A DNA stretch of 31,232 nt from CADCTM01 sp049671305 (GCA_049671305.1 JBATUR010000069.1:1-31232); one strand, 5' to 3'; counted from the stretch's first letter, positions 1 through 8,305 are shown. Made by a program: numbers and translations. The notes: a model not told the origin generated them from the letters alone.

Positions 1-158
1 CCCCTCTCCCCCTACCCCTCTCCCACAAGGGGCGAGGGGAGTAAGAAAGAAAGAATTCCAGTCCCCCTTCTCCCCTTGTGGGAGTAAGGGGTTAGGGGAT
101 GAGGGGGTTCTCCCCTTGTGGGAGTAAGGGGTTAGGGGATGAGGGTCTTCTCCCTAAA
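1..158. repeat. Inverted and tandem C/G-rich intergenic repeats
   Basis: Two direct copies of a 40-bp unit lie at 68-107 and 108-145 (the second without its last two bases), with a partial third start at about 148. An inverted, diverged copy of the same unit occupies about 1-40, so the block can fold into a large stem. A related 9-bp-stem hairpin (CCCCTCTCC/GGAGAGGGG) is found at 24341-24363. This is a dispersed cyanobacterial intergenic repeat. It lies downstream of the amidohydrolase on the minus strand, where it may also stop transcription. No coding potential is seen. Confidence 0.8.
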
Positions 159-1547
159 TTAAAGGCTTTCCACCATCAGATTAGCGGGTAATGATTGCTT
201 TAAACGATCGCCATACAAATCTAAAGCATTGCCTCCTAACAATAACCCCAAATGCTCCCGATCATAATCAGCAACAGTTGCGGCATCTTTCACACAGTCT
301 TTGAGTACACCATCCCAATGTCCATAATCGCCGGAAAAACAAGCCAAATGCTTACCAATTTCTCCCATCGCTAAAGGCAAATAAGAAGGACCTGGATCAT
401 CTGACTCAAAAGATGTAAAGATTTGACCACGCTCAAAATATTCTAAGGGGTCGCGGTGGCGTAGGTCGTAGTGTTCGTACATACTAGAATCATCGACTTG
501 TGTGGCGTCATGTTCGGCACTCCACAACAAATCAAAGAGATTTTTGGCTTTGCCAATGATGTTGATATTATTACCAGCACCGCGCTCTTGAATCATCAAT
601 TTGGTGAATTCCATCAACGAGGGGCGATAGGTATTTTTCGGATCAAAGTCTCTGATCCGCTTTTCCCAATGTTCATGACAAGCGTGTGCCAAATCAGGCA
701 ACCAGCCACAACCACCTTCTAAAAAGCCTACCCTAAGTGTGGGGAATTGCTCAAAAGCGCCATCAAAAATCATCCGCGCTAGTGCCAGTTGTTGTTGGTT
801 ACGCTGGACGAAAATATGGGTAAGTACGAAGGTTTCGGTATGGTCGGCAATACCACTTACCATATATGAACCGGGTCCACCATGTATGCCCAGTCCGATG
901 TTTAAGTCTACTGCAGCTTGCAGGATCGGGCGAAAGTCGGGATGGCTGATGACTTTGCAGGTGCGAATTTCTGGGAAGGCGTCTGGCGCTTTGGGGTGAG
1001 GAATTGGTAAATTTGGGGCAACGGCAACACCAATCATGCCCAATTCATTGACACAACGGTGCATTTCTGCTACTGCGGCATCAACATCTTGCAGGGGTAA
1101 AACGCCAATGGGTTTGAGGCGGTTATCATAACCTCGGCAGTCGTCTGCCATGTAGCTGTTGTAGGCACGGCAGAGTGCAACCGCTAAATCTTTATCGATG
1201 ATACTGGAGAAGATCAGGTTAAGTGTGCCATAAATTACCTGGACATCGACGCCTTCTTGATCCATATGTTCAATACGGACTTTATTAAACATTGCACCAA
1301 GGGTGGTGTCGGGGTGCAGGTTGCGGAAACCGCCTTTGCCTAAACCTTGTGGTTGTGGAAACATCCGCAGCAAGTCGTTTTTCTTGGTGGCGGGGTTATA
1401 ATCCATAATTTTGGCGCGTTGGTCGCCTAAACTGTCAATAACTAGCCCAATGCGATCGCGATACTCTGGTTCGATATAATCTCTGAGTACTAGAGGATTT
1501 TCTAGTTTATGGGCATCAGCGTCGATTACGAGTAAGCCTTGATACAT
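159..1547 (-). CDS. Amidohydrolase family protein (amidohydrolase 2 / ACMSD-like TIM barrel)
   Basis: The 462-residue protein has the layout of the amidohydrolase-2 superfamily (metal-dependent hydrolases and decarboxylases). The N-terminal metal motif is D9-A-D-A-H13, where many relatives have HxH. A central LGIHGG supplies a second His. A FLEGG-x-GWLPDL segment and a late SGDYGHWDG segment correspond to the family's E-GWxP and SDYPH motifs. Substrate cannot be read from sequence; relatives act on amides, lactones or carboxylated rings. It is the last gene of an apparent minus-strand unit, 40 bp after the Mpo1-like gene, so it may act on the same metabolite as the lipid enzymes upstream. That functional link is inference. 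Confidence 0.8.
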   Translation of the reverse strand: MYQGLLVIDADAHKLENPLVLRDYIEPEYRDRIGLVIDSLGDQRAKIMDYNPATKKNDLLRMFPQPQGLGKGGFRNLHPDTTLGAMFNKVRIEHMDQEGVDVQVIYGTLNLIFSSIIDKDLAVALCRAYNSYMADDCRGYDNRLKPIGVLPLQDVDAAVAEMHRCVNELGMIGVAVAPNLPIPHPKAPDAFPEIRTCKVISHPDFRPILQAAVDLNIGLGIHGGPGSYMVSGIADHTETFVLTHIFVQRNQQQLALARMIFDGAFEQFPTLRVGFLEGGCGWLPDLAHACHEHWEKRIRDFDPKNTYRPSLMEFTKLMIQERGAGNNINIIGKAKNLFDLLWSAEHDATQVDDSSMYEHYDLRHRDPLEYFERGQIFTSFESDDPGPSYLPLAMGEIGKHLACFSGDYGHWDGVLKDCVKDAATVADYDREHLGLLLGGNALDLYGDRLKQSLPANLMVESL

Positions 1548-1587
1548 GAATGCTCCTTGATGATTGTGAGTGATGGACGCTTAAAAT

Positions 1588-1899
1588 TTAATTTTGTGAC
1601 TTAAGCTTTGTCCAAATTTGCCGTAAGCCAAACCAGTGATCAAATGACCACGACAACGATGCGAGAATAGTTATGCCGGGGTATTTGACGGCAGCGGGTT
1701 GATTTTTCTCGAAGATAGCGTGCCCACCCAAGGCAAATACTTGTGTTAGTACTAAGCAGGCAAGGGTGAGTCGCCAGTCGTAGAACAATAATATTACTGC
1801 TGCGATCGCTAGTGTGTTGGTAATGTGGTGCAAAAACTGGTTAATCGGATGCTGATGACAAGCCACAAAATGGGCTTTAGCTTCATCGAAGTAGCTCAA
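1588..1899 (-). CDS. DUF962 / Mpo1-like family membrane protein
   Basis: This 103-residue protein has the hallmarks of the DUF962/Mpo1 family: a His-rich N-terminus (H10, H15, H17, H24, H25 around HP-x-N), hydrophobic segments at about 28-58, and the signature G-G-H60-A-I-F-E-K-N-Q-P-A. In yeast, Mpo1 is an iron-dependent dioxygenase that removes one carbon from 2-hydroxy fatty acids during phytosphingosine breakdown; bacterial members are mostly uncharacterised. It sits 40 bp upstream of the amidohydrolase and 258 bp downstream of a fatty acid hydroxylase gene. The company of other lipid enzymes makes a lipid oxidation role plausible. Family assignment is fairly sure, biochemical role is inference. 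Confidence 0.75.
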   Translation of the reverse strand: MSYFDEAKAHFVACHQHPINQFLHHITNTLAIAAVILLFYDWRLTLACLVLTQVFALGGHAIFEKNQPAAVKYPGITILASLSWSFDHWFGLRQIWTKLKSQN

Positions 1900-2091
1900 A
1901 CAATTTCTCCTACAATGACACCCAACTAGAATTACTGAATCTGTTCTTGGAACAATATCATTCTTATTCTGATTAAAGCCAGATAGATCGTTATTTTTTA
2001 AGCTTTTTACGCCTGAAGATAGAAAAGTATGATCAGCAGCTAGATTCCTGAGCTAATTTGTTAATTTATCTTCATCATTTCTGTTACGTTA

Positions 2092-2140
2092 AGATACCCG
2101 ACTGCTGATCTGAAAGTTGAGTCTTAGAAGTCGGGTATCT
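2092..2140. repeat. Long inverted repeat, REP-like hairpin
   Basis: AGATACCCGACT (2092-2103) and its perfect reverse complement AGTCGGGTATCT (2129-2140) flank a 25-base loop. It lies just downstream of the fatty acid hydroxylase stop codon on the minus strand. There is no clean T-run, so it looks more like a dispersed hairpin repeat, possibly with an mRNA-end role, than a simple terminator. Confidence 0.7.
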
Positions 2141-2157
2141 ACCTCAAAATAGTCTTT

Positions 2158-2670
2158 TTACCACCAGCGAAGTTGCCAATAACTCCTTTGTGGTTGTTGC
2201 AATTCTGTTTCTGTGAGCCATTCTACAGGTTTATAAGTGCCAAAAACATGATCCCACCAGTCTACTGCTAAACCAAAATTGTGATGCCACATTCCGTATT
2301 TATGATGGACATAATGGACGGGCATTTTCATCCAAAAGCACTTGGTAGGATTTTCGTGTTGCAATTGATGAGCATAAGATGAAAAGGCGGCGTAAGTCAG
2401 GCAACCGAGAAACCAACCGCTGCCTGCTGGCAACGAGTAAAAAAACATTAAGCACATCACGACCAAGCTACCTCTAACATAGTCGCGAAATTCCCACAAT
2501 ACCCCTTGTCCTTCATTACGGCGGTGATGATCGCGGTGACGTTCGCCAATTTTAGCGTTAACGTGCATCAAGCGATGTAGCCAATATTCGACTAAACTAG
2601 CCAGGACAAAGGCGACTAGGAAACAGGCAAGGCTGACAAAAATCTTACTATGTATTACTGACGCCATCAT
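2158..2670 (-). CDS. Sterol desaturase / fatty acid hydroxylase family protein
   Basis: This 170-residue integral membrane di-iron enzyme has the histidine boxes of the fatty acid hydroxylase superfamily: H32-R-L-M-H36, H45-R-D-H-H49, H101-Q-L-Q-H105, H119-Y-V-H-H123 and H129-H130, with hydrophobic stretches at about 10-30 and 68-98. Members hydroxylate or desaturate lipids or carotenoids; Sur2 (sphingoid C4-hydroxylase), ceramide fatty acid hydroxylase and CrtZ are relatives. It is shorter than many members but carries a full His set. Two adjacent ATGs open the ORF. It is divergent from the GH3 gene across 127 bp. The substrate is unknown; the neighbouring oxoamine synthase and N-acyltransferase suggest a long-chain base or acyl chain, which is inference. 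Confidence 0.85.
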   Translation of the reverse strand: MMASVIHSKIFVSLACFLVAFVLASLVEYWLHRLMHVNAKIGERHRDHHRRNEGQGVLWEFRDYVRGSLVVMCLMFFYSLPAGSGWFLGCLTYAAFSSYAHQLQHENPTKCFWMKMPVHYVHHKYGMWHHNFGLAVDWWDHVFGTYKPVEWLTETELQQPQRSYWQLRWW

Positions 2671-2797
2671 AATTTCTAACTTGCACCTTTTTTAATAAAT
2701 ACACTAATCTTGATATTTTGTCATTGTCTTTGAGCGAATAGACAAATCTGCTTTAATCAATGTTTAGACTTTTTGATGATAGGGGTGTGAAATTTTA

Positions 2798-4486
2798 ATG
2801 GCAAATTTGATGTTATCACTGCTAATGGCGATCGCTTCTCGTACTAAAGCTAATTTTGTGCGGAAGACAAAGCACACGGCAAAAGTACAGGAACGGTTTT
2901 TGTTAGGTTTAATAAAAGCTCATCGTCATACAGAGTTGGGGCAAAAATATAAGTTTGATCAGATTAAAACGATCGAGCAATTTCGCCAACAAATTCCCAT
3001 CTTACCTTATAGCAGTTATGAACCGTATCTTGAGCGAATTGCCCAGGGTGAGCAAAATATATTAACCGCTGATCAAGTTGTTTATTTAACCTTAACTAGT
3101 GGTTCAACTGGGAAGAAGAAAATGATTCCTACCACTAGGAAATCACAAAATGCTTTTAGAAGTGCAACTTTAATAAGTATCGGCTTTTTAAATGAAGCTT
3201 TGCGGTCAAAAGGGCTACAGTTTGGCAAATTATTAGTAACTAATTCTTCTCAAATTTGGGGACATACTAGTGCAGGCATTCCTTATGGTCCTGCCAGTGC
3301 TGGTGTGTTGAGAATGGATAAGTTTATTTATGAGCAATTTTTTGCTAATCCTTATGAAGCTATTCAAATAAATGATAGTGCGGCGCGGCATTATGTTTGT
3401 CTTTTATTTGCTTTACGTGAACCGTTAATGCGAGGCATGATTGCTAATTTTCCCATGCTAATTTTACGAACTTGTAATTATTTGGAAAAGTATGCAGAAA
3501 ACTTAATTCAAGATATCGAAAAGGGCACAATTGCTGATTGGTTAGAAATCGAGCCTGAGCTTAGGGTCAAATTAGAGCAGCAATGGTCTGCTGACCCGAT
3601 TCGCGCCACCCAATTACGAGAAATCCTCAAATCAGAAGGAAGGCTTACTCCTAAGCTGGTGTGGTCAGATTTAGCAGTTGTAGCCAATGCTCGCGGTGGG
3701 ACTTCTGATTTTTACTTTGAACGGTTTCCCTCTTATTTCCAAGATACGCCAATTTTTGGGGCTGTGTTTTCTTCAGCAGAAGGAATGTTTAGTATTTATC
3801 ATGATGTTAATAATGATGGTAGTGTTTTGGCATTAGAAAGTGGCTTTTTTGAGTTTATACCAGAAGCTCAATGGGAAGTAGAACAACCGAAAACTTTATT
3901 AGCTACAGAAGTAAAAGTTGGTGAACGTTATCGCATTTTAACTACTAGTTATGGTGGTTTTTATCGTTATGATATTGGTGATGTAGTTGAGGTAATTGGT
4001 TTTTATGAACAAGCACCGATAATTGTCTTTCGTCATCGTCAAGGCGGGTTAATTTCTTCAACAACTGAGAAGACGACGGAAGCTCATGCAACTCAGGTAA
4101 TGCAAGCACTTCAGCAAGAATTTCAAGTTGCGTTAGAGGATTTTTGTATTACTTTGTCGGATAATGATTTTCCAGCTCGCTATTTGGTAAATATTGAACT
4201 AGCTCCTAATGCTAATCTTAGCAAACCTCAAGACTTTTTAGCCAGTTTTGACCGCAAACTTCAGTCAGCAAATACTCATTATGAAATCAGCAGACGTGAT
4301 CCAATTCCACCACCTCACTTGAGAATTTTGGCGCCGGGAAGTTTTGCCCTACTTCGTCAGCGACAGTTAGAAAAGGGTATTCCTGATTCTCAATTAAAGT
4401 TTCCTCATATTAGCGAAGATAGACAGTTTTTAACAGGCTTATTGGTAGAAGAAGAAGTGCAATTACCGACAAAGTTAGTTAACTAG
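2798..4486 (+). CDS. GH3 auxin-responsive promoter family acyl-adenylating enzyme
   Basis: The 562-residue protein is a full-length GH3-type member of the ANL adenylating superfamily. Visible motifs are the ATP-binding loop T100-S-G-S-T-G-K-K-K-M-I-P, a central FSSAEGMFS segment, and YGGFYRYDIGD, which matches the family Y-x-x-Y-R-x-x-x-G-D motif. Plant GH3s join jasmonate, auxin or benzoates to amino acids through an acyl-AMP. Bacterial homologs are mostly uncharacterised, but carboxylate activation is expected. It is the only plus-strand gene in the left half of the lipid neighbourhood, divergent from the hydroxylase and convergent with the SDR. Here it may activate the fatty acid used for N-acylation, or form an amide itself; this is inference. 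Confidence 0.85.
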   Translation: MANLMLSLLMAIASRTKANFVRKTKHTAKVQERFLLGLIKAHRHTELGQKYKFDQIKTIEQFRQQIPILPYSSYEPYLERIAQGEQNILTADQVVYLTLTSGSTGKKKMIPTTRKSQNAFRSATLISIGFLNEALRSKGLQFGKLLVTNSSQIWGHTSAGIPYGPASAGVLRMDKFIYEQFFANPYEAIQINDSAARHYVCLLFALREPLMRGMIANFPMLILRTCNYLEKYAENLIQDIEKGTIADWLEIEPELRVKLEQQWSADPIRATQLREILKSEGRLTPKLVWSDLAVVANARGGTSDFYFERFPSYFQDTPIFGAVFSSAEGMFSIYHDVNNDGSVLALESGFFEFIPEAQWEVEQPKTLLATEVKVGERYRILTTSYGGFYRYDIGDVVEVIGFYEQAPIIVFRHRQGGLISSTTEKTTEAHATQVMQALQQEFQVALEDFCITLSDNDFPARYLVNIELAPNANLSKPQDFLASFDRKLQSANTHYEISRRDPIPPPHLRILAPGSFALLRQRQLEKGIPDSQLKFPHISEDRQFLTGLLVEEEVQLPTKLVN

Positions 4487-4492
4487 TTGTGA

Positions 4493-4511
4493 ATTTTGTT
4501 GGGTACAAAAT
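4493..4511. terminator. Hairpin between convergent GH3 and SDR genes
   Basis: ATTTTGT (4493-4499), a five-base loop and ACAAAAT (4505-4511) form a small AT-rich stem in the 32-bp gap between two convergent genes. It is weak and lacks a long T-run; a bidirectional terminator is a guess from position. Confidence 0.35.
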
Positions 4512-4518
4512 CCAGCAC

Positions 4519-5484
4519 TTAAGCTGTCATAATTTGGGCAATTTCTCGCAAAGTTTCTGATACAGATCGGGGTTGCCAACCAAGTTCCTGCTGTGCTTTA
4601 GTTGCATCTACCCGTACACAACGATCGTATACATAATGAACTCTTTCTCGACTAATTGGCGGTTGCCATTTAAACAATCTTCCAATTGGATCTAGTATGT
4701 TTCCTACTAATCTAACTAAAGTTTTTGGTGCTTCATGAGGCACAGGGACACCTGATTCTTTACTTAAAATATTAAACATTTCACGTGTCGTTAAATCACC
4801 CGCAGAAATGATATAATATTCACCATGTTTGCCTTTTTCTGCTGCCAAAAGCATGGCGGCAACTAAGTCATCTACATGGACAATACCAGTAATGCGATCG
4901 CCTCCTGCCCACAATTTCAATCCACCTTTGAAAAATTGCTGCATCACCGGACCAAAATGAGGATCATCTGCGCCAAAAATTCCTGATGGTAAGATACTAA
5001 CCACAGGTAAACCTTGGGCAGCAAATTGATCGACTAATTGTTGTGCTTCGTATTTTGTGCTATCGTATGCTGAGGAAAAATTAGTCTGTGTACGTTGGAA
5101 TGTTTCATTAATAATTGCACCTTTGGTATCACCAAATACACCAATTGTGCTGCAATAAACTACTTTTGATACGCCAGCAGCTTTTGCAACTTCTAATACA
5201 GCGCGGGTTCCGTCTACATTAACCCGTTTCATTTTCGCTTCATCAACAATTCCAAGTTCTACATAAGCGGCGGTATGAAATACTGTATCTACACCAGTCA
5301 TAGCTGTAGAAAGTGCCTCTCGGTCTGTAATATCGCCGTAGACAAACTGCACGTTACAATCAGATAGACGTGATAAGTTGCTAGATTTTCTGACCAAACA
5401 AATTACACTATGTCCTTGTTGTTCTAAAGCTTTTACTAAGTGAGAACCTGTAAATCCATTTGCTCCAGTTACCAGCGCTTTCAT
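4519..5484 (-). CDS. NAD(P)-dependent extended SDR reductase/epimerase (CerR- or HpnA-like)
   Basis: This 321-residue extended short-chain dehydrogenase has the N-terminal Rossmann motif T6-G-A-N-G-F-T-G-S, the D51 acidic turn, the active-site segment CSTIGVFG with S112, and Y140-x-x-x-K144. It belongs to the broad group that holds dihydroflavonol-reductase-like enzymes, hopanoid-associated HpnA and the bacterial ceramide reductase CerR, annotated generically as NAD-dependent epimerase/dehydratase. In Caulobacter, CerR reduces the keto group left by serine palmitoyltransferase. With an oxoamine synthase and a ceramide-synthase-like GNAT about 7 kb away, a CerR role is attractive but not proven. 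A tailoring reductase or sugar epimerase remains possible. Confidence 0.8.
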   Translation of the reverse strand: MKALVTGANGFTGSHLVKALEQQGHSVICLVRKSSNLSRLSDCNVQFVYGDITDREALSTAMTGVDTVFHTAAYVELGIVDEAKMKRVNVDGTRAVLEVAKAAGVSKVVYCSTIGVFGDTKGAIINETFQRTQTNFSSAYDSTKYEAQQLVDQFAAQGLPVVSILPSGIFGADDPHFGPVMQQFFKGGLKLWAGGDRITGIVHVDDLVAAMLLAAEKGKHGEYYIISAGDLTTREMFNILSKESGVPVPHEAPKTLVRLVGNILDPIGRLFKWQPPISRERVHYVYDRCVRVDATKAQQELGWQPRSVSETLREIAQIMTA

Positions 5485-5531
5485 GACTCTTCCTTTCTAT
5501 ATATGAGTGCATCCCTGTCTTTTGCCAATTA

Positions 5532-6106
5532 TCAATCAGCTAAATCTAGAACAAATCCCGGTAATACATCTTCTCCTAATAATTTTATCGGAAACTGAAC
5601 AATTTCTACATTTTGATTAGGGCGATAAATTGCTACTTGTTGCTGTTGCGGATTAATTAGCCAACCTAAACATAAGCCACTATTAAGGTATTCCTGCATT
5701 TTATCTTGTAATGGCTTCAGTGCATCTATTTGTGAAGGAAGTTCAATGACAAAATTAGGACAAATTGCTGGAAATCTTTCTTGTGATTCTTCTGTTAAAG
5801 CTTCTCATCGTTCTAATTTAACCCAAGCGACATCGGGAGAACGATCTCCACCATATGGTAAGCGAAAGATGGTTGAAGAACTAAAAACTTTTCCTAATTT
5901 AGTTTGGCGATTCCAAATATTCACTTCAGCAATTAAATCGGCTTCTTTATTTACAATAATTCCTCGTACAGGTGGCATAATTATTAGTTGTTTTTTAGCC
6001 GTTCATTCTAGTTTCCAATCTTGATTAACTTGGCATAATTGGTAAAATTGATCGCGTCAGTTAGTTGTACTTTCTCTAAGTTTAAAACTACTGTATTCAA
6101 AGTTAT
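5532..6106 (-). pseudogene. Uma2-family (DUF820) endonuclease pseudogene
   Basis: Read on the minus strand, this stretch gives a recognisable Uma2 protein with NQDWKLE, TAKKQLIIMPP, SPDVAWVKLER, FVIELPS and a typical DVLPGFVLDL end before a TGA at 5532-5534. It is broken at three or more places: a frameshift after the LTD segment near the N-terminus, a TGA right after KLE where family members have Arg, and a TGA after VKLER where a Trp codon is usual. The likely original start (ATG now ATA, around 6104-6106) is lost. Uma2 proteins are PD-(D/E)XK-fold proteins abundant in cyanobacteria, often decayed or mobile. The 3' end lies 47 bp from the SDR start. Confidence 0.8.
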
Positions 6107-6121
6107 AACTTCAAAATGTCT

Positions 6122-6700
6122 CTATGGAGCCAAGCCTCTCCACAATGCCTCAATCCCATCAGCGATCGCACGCTCTGTATCAGTAGGTTGATGAACACCG
6201 ATATTTTCAGACAAAGCTAGGTTGTGCAAATGTGACAGGAGCATCGCTGCTGTTGCCGCTACATTCTCCCGCTTGATTCGCCCCAATTTTGCCTCAGCAT
6301 TCAGATATTCAGTGAGCCGATTAACAATTTGCATCCCAGGCATTGTGTGACGTTGCAAAAAGGTTTGCATATCGAAGGATGGATGACTAACCAAAGGTAG
6401 AAAAATTGGCATCACCTCACGGAAGTAGAAAACGATCTGTAAACTGACCAATTTAAGATTGGCGATTACCTCTTGCTTACCGGGTTGGATGCTGAATATT
6501 GCCTCAAGCTGTGCTTCTGGCGGCACCATTGCTGTAAAGAAGAGGTCTTCTTTGGTGCTAAATCGCTGGAAGATCACGGCTTCAGAAATACCAACTATCT
6601 TAGCTAGAGTTCTAGTAGAAGCCTTCGCTCCTTCCTTGAGAAAGAGCGATCGTGCCACAGCCAGAATCTCTTCATCTGTAATGGTTTTATGGCGGGACAT
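6122..6700 (-). CDS. TetR/AcrR family transcriptional regulator
   Basis: The 192-residue protein has a TetR DNA-binding N-terminus: ITDEEILAVARSLFLKEG, then the HTH STRTLAKIVGISEAVIFQRFSTKEDLF (about 28-54), followed by an all-helical ligand/dimer domain. Upstream on the minus strand lies the COQ4-like gene, now separated by an IS5-family element. If the IS is removed, only some 50 bases separate the repaired coq4-like stop from this start, so the two genes were probably one operon. Two TetR-type palindromes precede the coq4-like gene (8244-8267 and about 8306-8321) and are the best candidate operators. After the IS insertion the regulator may have lost its native promoter. The ligand is unknown. 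Confidence 0.85.
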   Translation of the reverse strand: MSRHKTITDEEILAVARSLFLKEGAKASTRTLAKIVGISEAVIFQRFSTKEDLFFTAMVPPEAQLEAIFSIQPGKQEVIANLKLVSLQIVFYFREVMPIFLPLVSHPSFDMQTFLQRHTMPGMQIVNRLTEYLNAEAKLGRIKRENVAATAAMLLSHLHNLALSENIGVHQPTDTERAIADGIEALWRGLAP

Positions 6701-6843
6701 TAAGTTTTTCTTCCAGTTAGGGCTGTGCCTGATGCGATTTCACACAAAAATGCCATGTTCTCGGCGAATTTCAAATATAGAGTCCATTTGACATCTTGAC
6801 GATTTGGGAATAAGGTAACTCAAAATCCTCCAATCTAGTCACT

Positions 6844-7782
6844 ATGACCTATTCCAGCAGCCTCACCGATGAAGAATGGGCAATCCTTGAACCCCGGCTG
6901 TGTGAGATACTACCTCACAAGAAACGCACCCGACGACGACGACCGACCAATTGGACGAAGCGACAAATCCACGGGTGGCATCCTCTACCAACTGAAAAAT
7001 GGCTGCAACTGGTGTGACTTGCCAAAAGACCTACCCCCTTACTCCACCGTCTACTGGCACTACAAGCGGTGGAGAACAGCAGGAGTCTTCGAGGAACTCA
7101 TGCCTGTCTTACACCAACAAGTGCGGCAACAGGTCAAAAAAAACCAAAATGGACAACACTTATCATCATCGACTCCCAGGCTGTAAAGAATACCTGCAAC
7201 GCCAGTGTGGAGTCGAAAGGCTTCTGCTTTTACAAGGACCACCAATGGTATCAAAAGGCATCTAGCTGTTGACACGCTCATTTTTCCCTTCTTCACTCAT
7301 TGCACTCTTCGCCAGTGTCTCGGATGATGTAGGACTGATTGAGATGTTGAGGCTCAACAAGCCAGTACTTCAAATCCAAGCCCGTCAACATCCCCAAAAT
7401 TACGATTCTATTAGACCACGGGTATCATGTGGAGTTTTTGAAGTAGAGAGTTAAAGAAGTTGTACCCCCAAATCATGAGAAAAATCAGATTTCAACTTTC
7501 CCCAAAACCAACGAGGCAACAGAAGGCGCCAGCAGGGAGAACAGGGTTTGTTCCAGTTGTGGCACGCTGGATTGTTGAGCGGTCAAACGCCTGGATGGAG
7601 CGCTGTAAAAGTCTGGTCAAGAACTTTGAGCAGTCCCTACCATATTGAATCGGAACAAGAACGCCAAAAGGAAAGGTAAAAGTCTGGTCAAGAACTTTGA
7701 GCAGTCCCTACCTCACGCCACGACCAAACTCAATCTCTGCTTTGTCAGGCTTATGCTGAAGCGGCTTGCAGCTCCTACTTGA
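6844..7782 (+). pseudogene. IS5-family transposase, multiply frameshifted
   Basis: Segments of an IS5-type DDE transposase appear in different frames: SLTDEEWAILEP at the start, GGILYQLKNGCNWCDLPKD, STVYWHYKRWR, the first catalytic region IIIDSQAVKN, ILLDHGYHVEFL with the second Asp, and RWIVERSNAWMERCKS with the Glu. At least five frameshifts are needed to join them: around 6970, at the A-run near 7137-7144, around 7240, around 7310, and after the in-frame TAG near 7447. A 71-bp insertion near the 3' end duplicates 37 bases (7605-7641 repeated at 7676-7712). It ends with LKRLAAPT and TGA. No functional enzyme can be made. Confidence 0.85.
7605..7712 (+). repeat. 37-bp direct repeat inside the dead transposase
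   Basis: The 37 bases at 7605-7641 recur exactly at 7676-7712. Between them are 34 bases (7642-7675) that do not belong to the transposase reading frame. Continuous IS5 family sequence resumes after the second copy, so the 71 bp from one copy start to the next is an insertion-duplication. Confidence 0.85.
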
Positions 7783-7786
7783 GATC

Positions 7787-8209
7787 TCAAATGGGTTCTA
7801 TAGACTGTTCCTTTAGCCTAGAAAGGTCTTCAACAGCTAGTCTTTTTTTCATCCGTAAGCTCTTGAAGATGATGCCGATAATCCGTGGAAGACAAGTTAA
7901 CCAAATGCGAATCAGTTTGAAGTGTCCGATACCATCCAAAACATGGCGATGTTCTTGGTTGGCAACTGCGCGATGCATTTCGTTGATGTTTGCGGTTGTG
8001 GCAAAGAGCATCCAGATGTGAGCAGCAATTTCATCTTGAATAGAAGTACCAAGATTGAACAAGACGTGCACTGCATCATGCTGCTCGAATGCTTGGTCTA
8101 TTTCCGCTGCAAATCTGCTTGTCATATCGCCTTCAGCCTCGGATGTACGCAATTTTTGAATTGCCTCACCTAGAGTCATTGAAGTTACAGAACCGAAATG
8201 CTCATTCAT
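7787..8209 (-). CDS. COQ4-like protein, 3' end cut by the IS5-family element
   Basis: The protein (140 residues from the preferred start) has an H-D-A-V-H motif followed after 11 residues by Glu, matching the HDxxHx11E metal motif of the COQ4 family (ubiquinone biosynthesis in eukaryotes; cyanobacterial relatives such as Nostoc Alr8543 bind prenyl lipids). The start at 8209 is preferred over the ATG at 8230 because AGGAA lies six bases before it. The last three codons (ending at 7787) come from the IS end. Removing the IS with one TATA retained replaces them with 11 native residues and a TGA. The gene lies under two TetR-type palindromes and upstream of the TetR gene. Whether the truncated protein works is unknown, since the metal motif is intact. 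Confidence 0.6.
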   Translation of the reverse strand: MNEHFGSVTSMTLGEAIQKLRTSEAEGDMTSRFAAEIDQAFEQHDAVHVLFNLGTSIQDEIAAHIWMLFATTANINEMHRAVANQEHRHVLDGIGHFKLIRIWLTCLPRIIGIIFKSLRMKKRLAVEDLSRLKEQSIEPI

Positions 8210-8243
8210 GGCAAAGTTCCTATCTTGCATGGCTTGGTAAAGT

Positions 8244-8267
8244 AAATAAGTAAGTACTTGCTTATTT
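8244..8267. promoter_or_regulatory. TetR-type operator palindrome, primary
   Basis: A 24-bp palindrome centred between 8255 and 8256 on AAGT|ACTT has 12-base arms matching at 11 positions. It lies 35-58 bp upstream of the preferred COQ4-like start, where the promoter should be. Size and symmetry suit a TetR dimer site, and a TetR gene is the next gene in the same ancestral transcription unit. Confidence 0.65.
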
Positions 8268-8305
8268 TAAACCATAGAGGTAAGGGTACCTTGAAAACAA
8301 AATAT

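Larger units (their letters stand above)
6780..7798 (+). mobile_element. IS5-family insertion sequence, decayed, with ends and target duplication
   Basis: Inverted ends GAGTCCATTTGACATCT (6780-6796) and, reversed, GAACCCATTTGAGATCT (7782-7798) match at 14 of 17 positions. Both are flanked by TATA (6776-6779 and 7799-7802), which fits the short TA-centred duplications of several IS5 subgroups. The 1019-bp element holds one broken transposase gene. It is inserted in the 3' end of the COQ4-like gene. With one TATA copy left, the host frame reads through into 11 more codons before a stop, supporting these boundaries. The element cannot move by itself in its present state. Confidence 0.8.

Noticed and set aside
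1..158. CRISPR-like direct repeats at the window start.
   Set aside because: The 40-bp units are adjacent without spacers and there are no cas genes.
5746..6024. Plus-strand 92-codon ORF.
   Set aside because: It lies antisense to the Uma2 relic, whose protein similarity is clear on the minus strand.
7922..8173. Plus-strand ORF over the COQ4-like gene.
   Set aside because: It is antisense to a frame with a recognisable metal motif and a good ribosome site.
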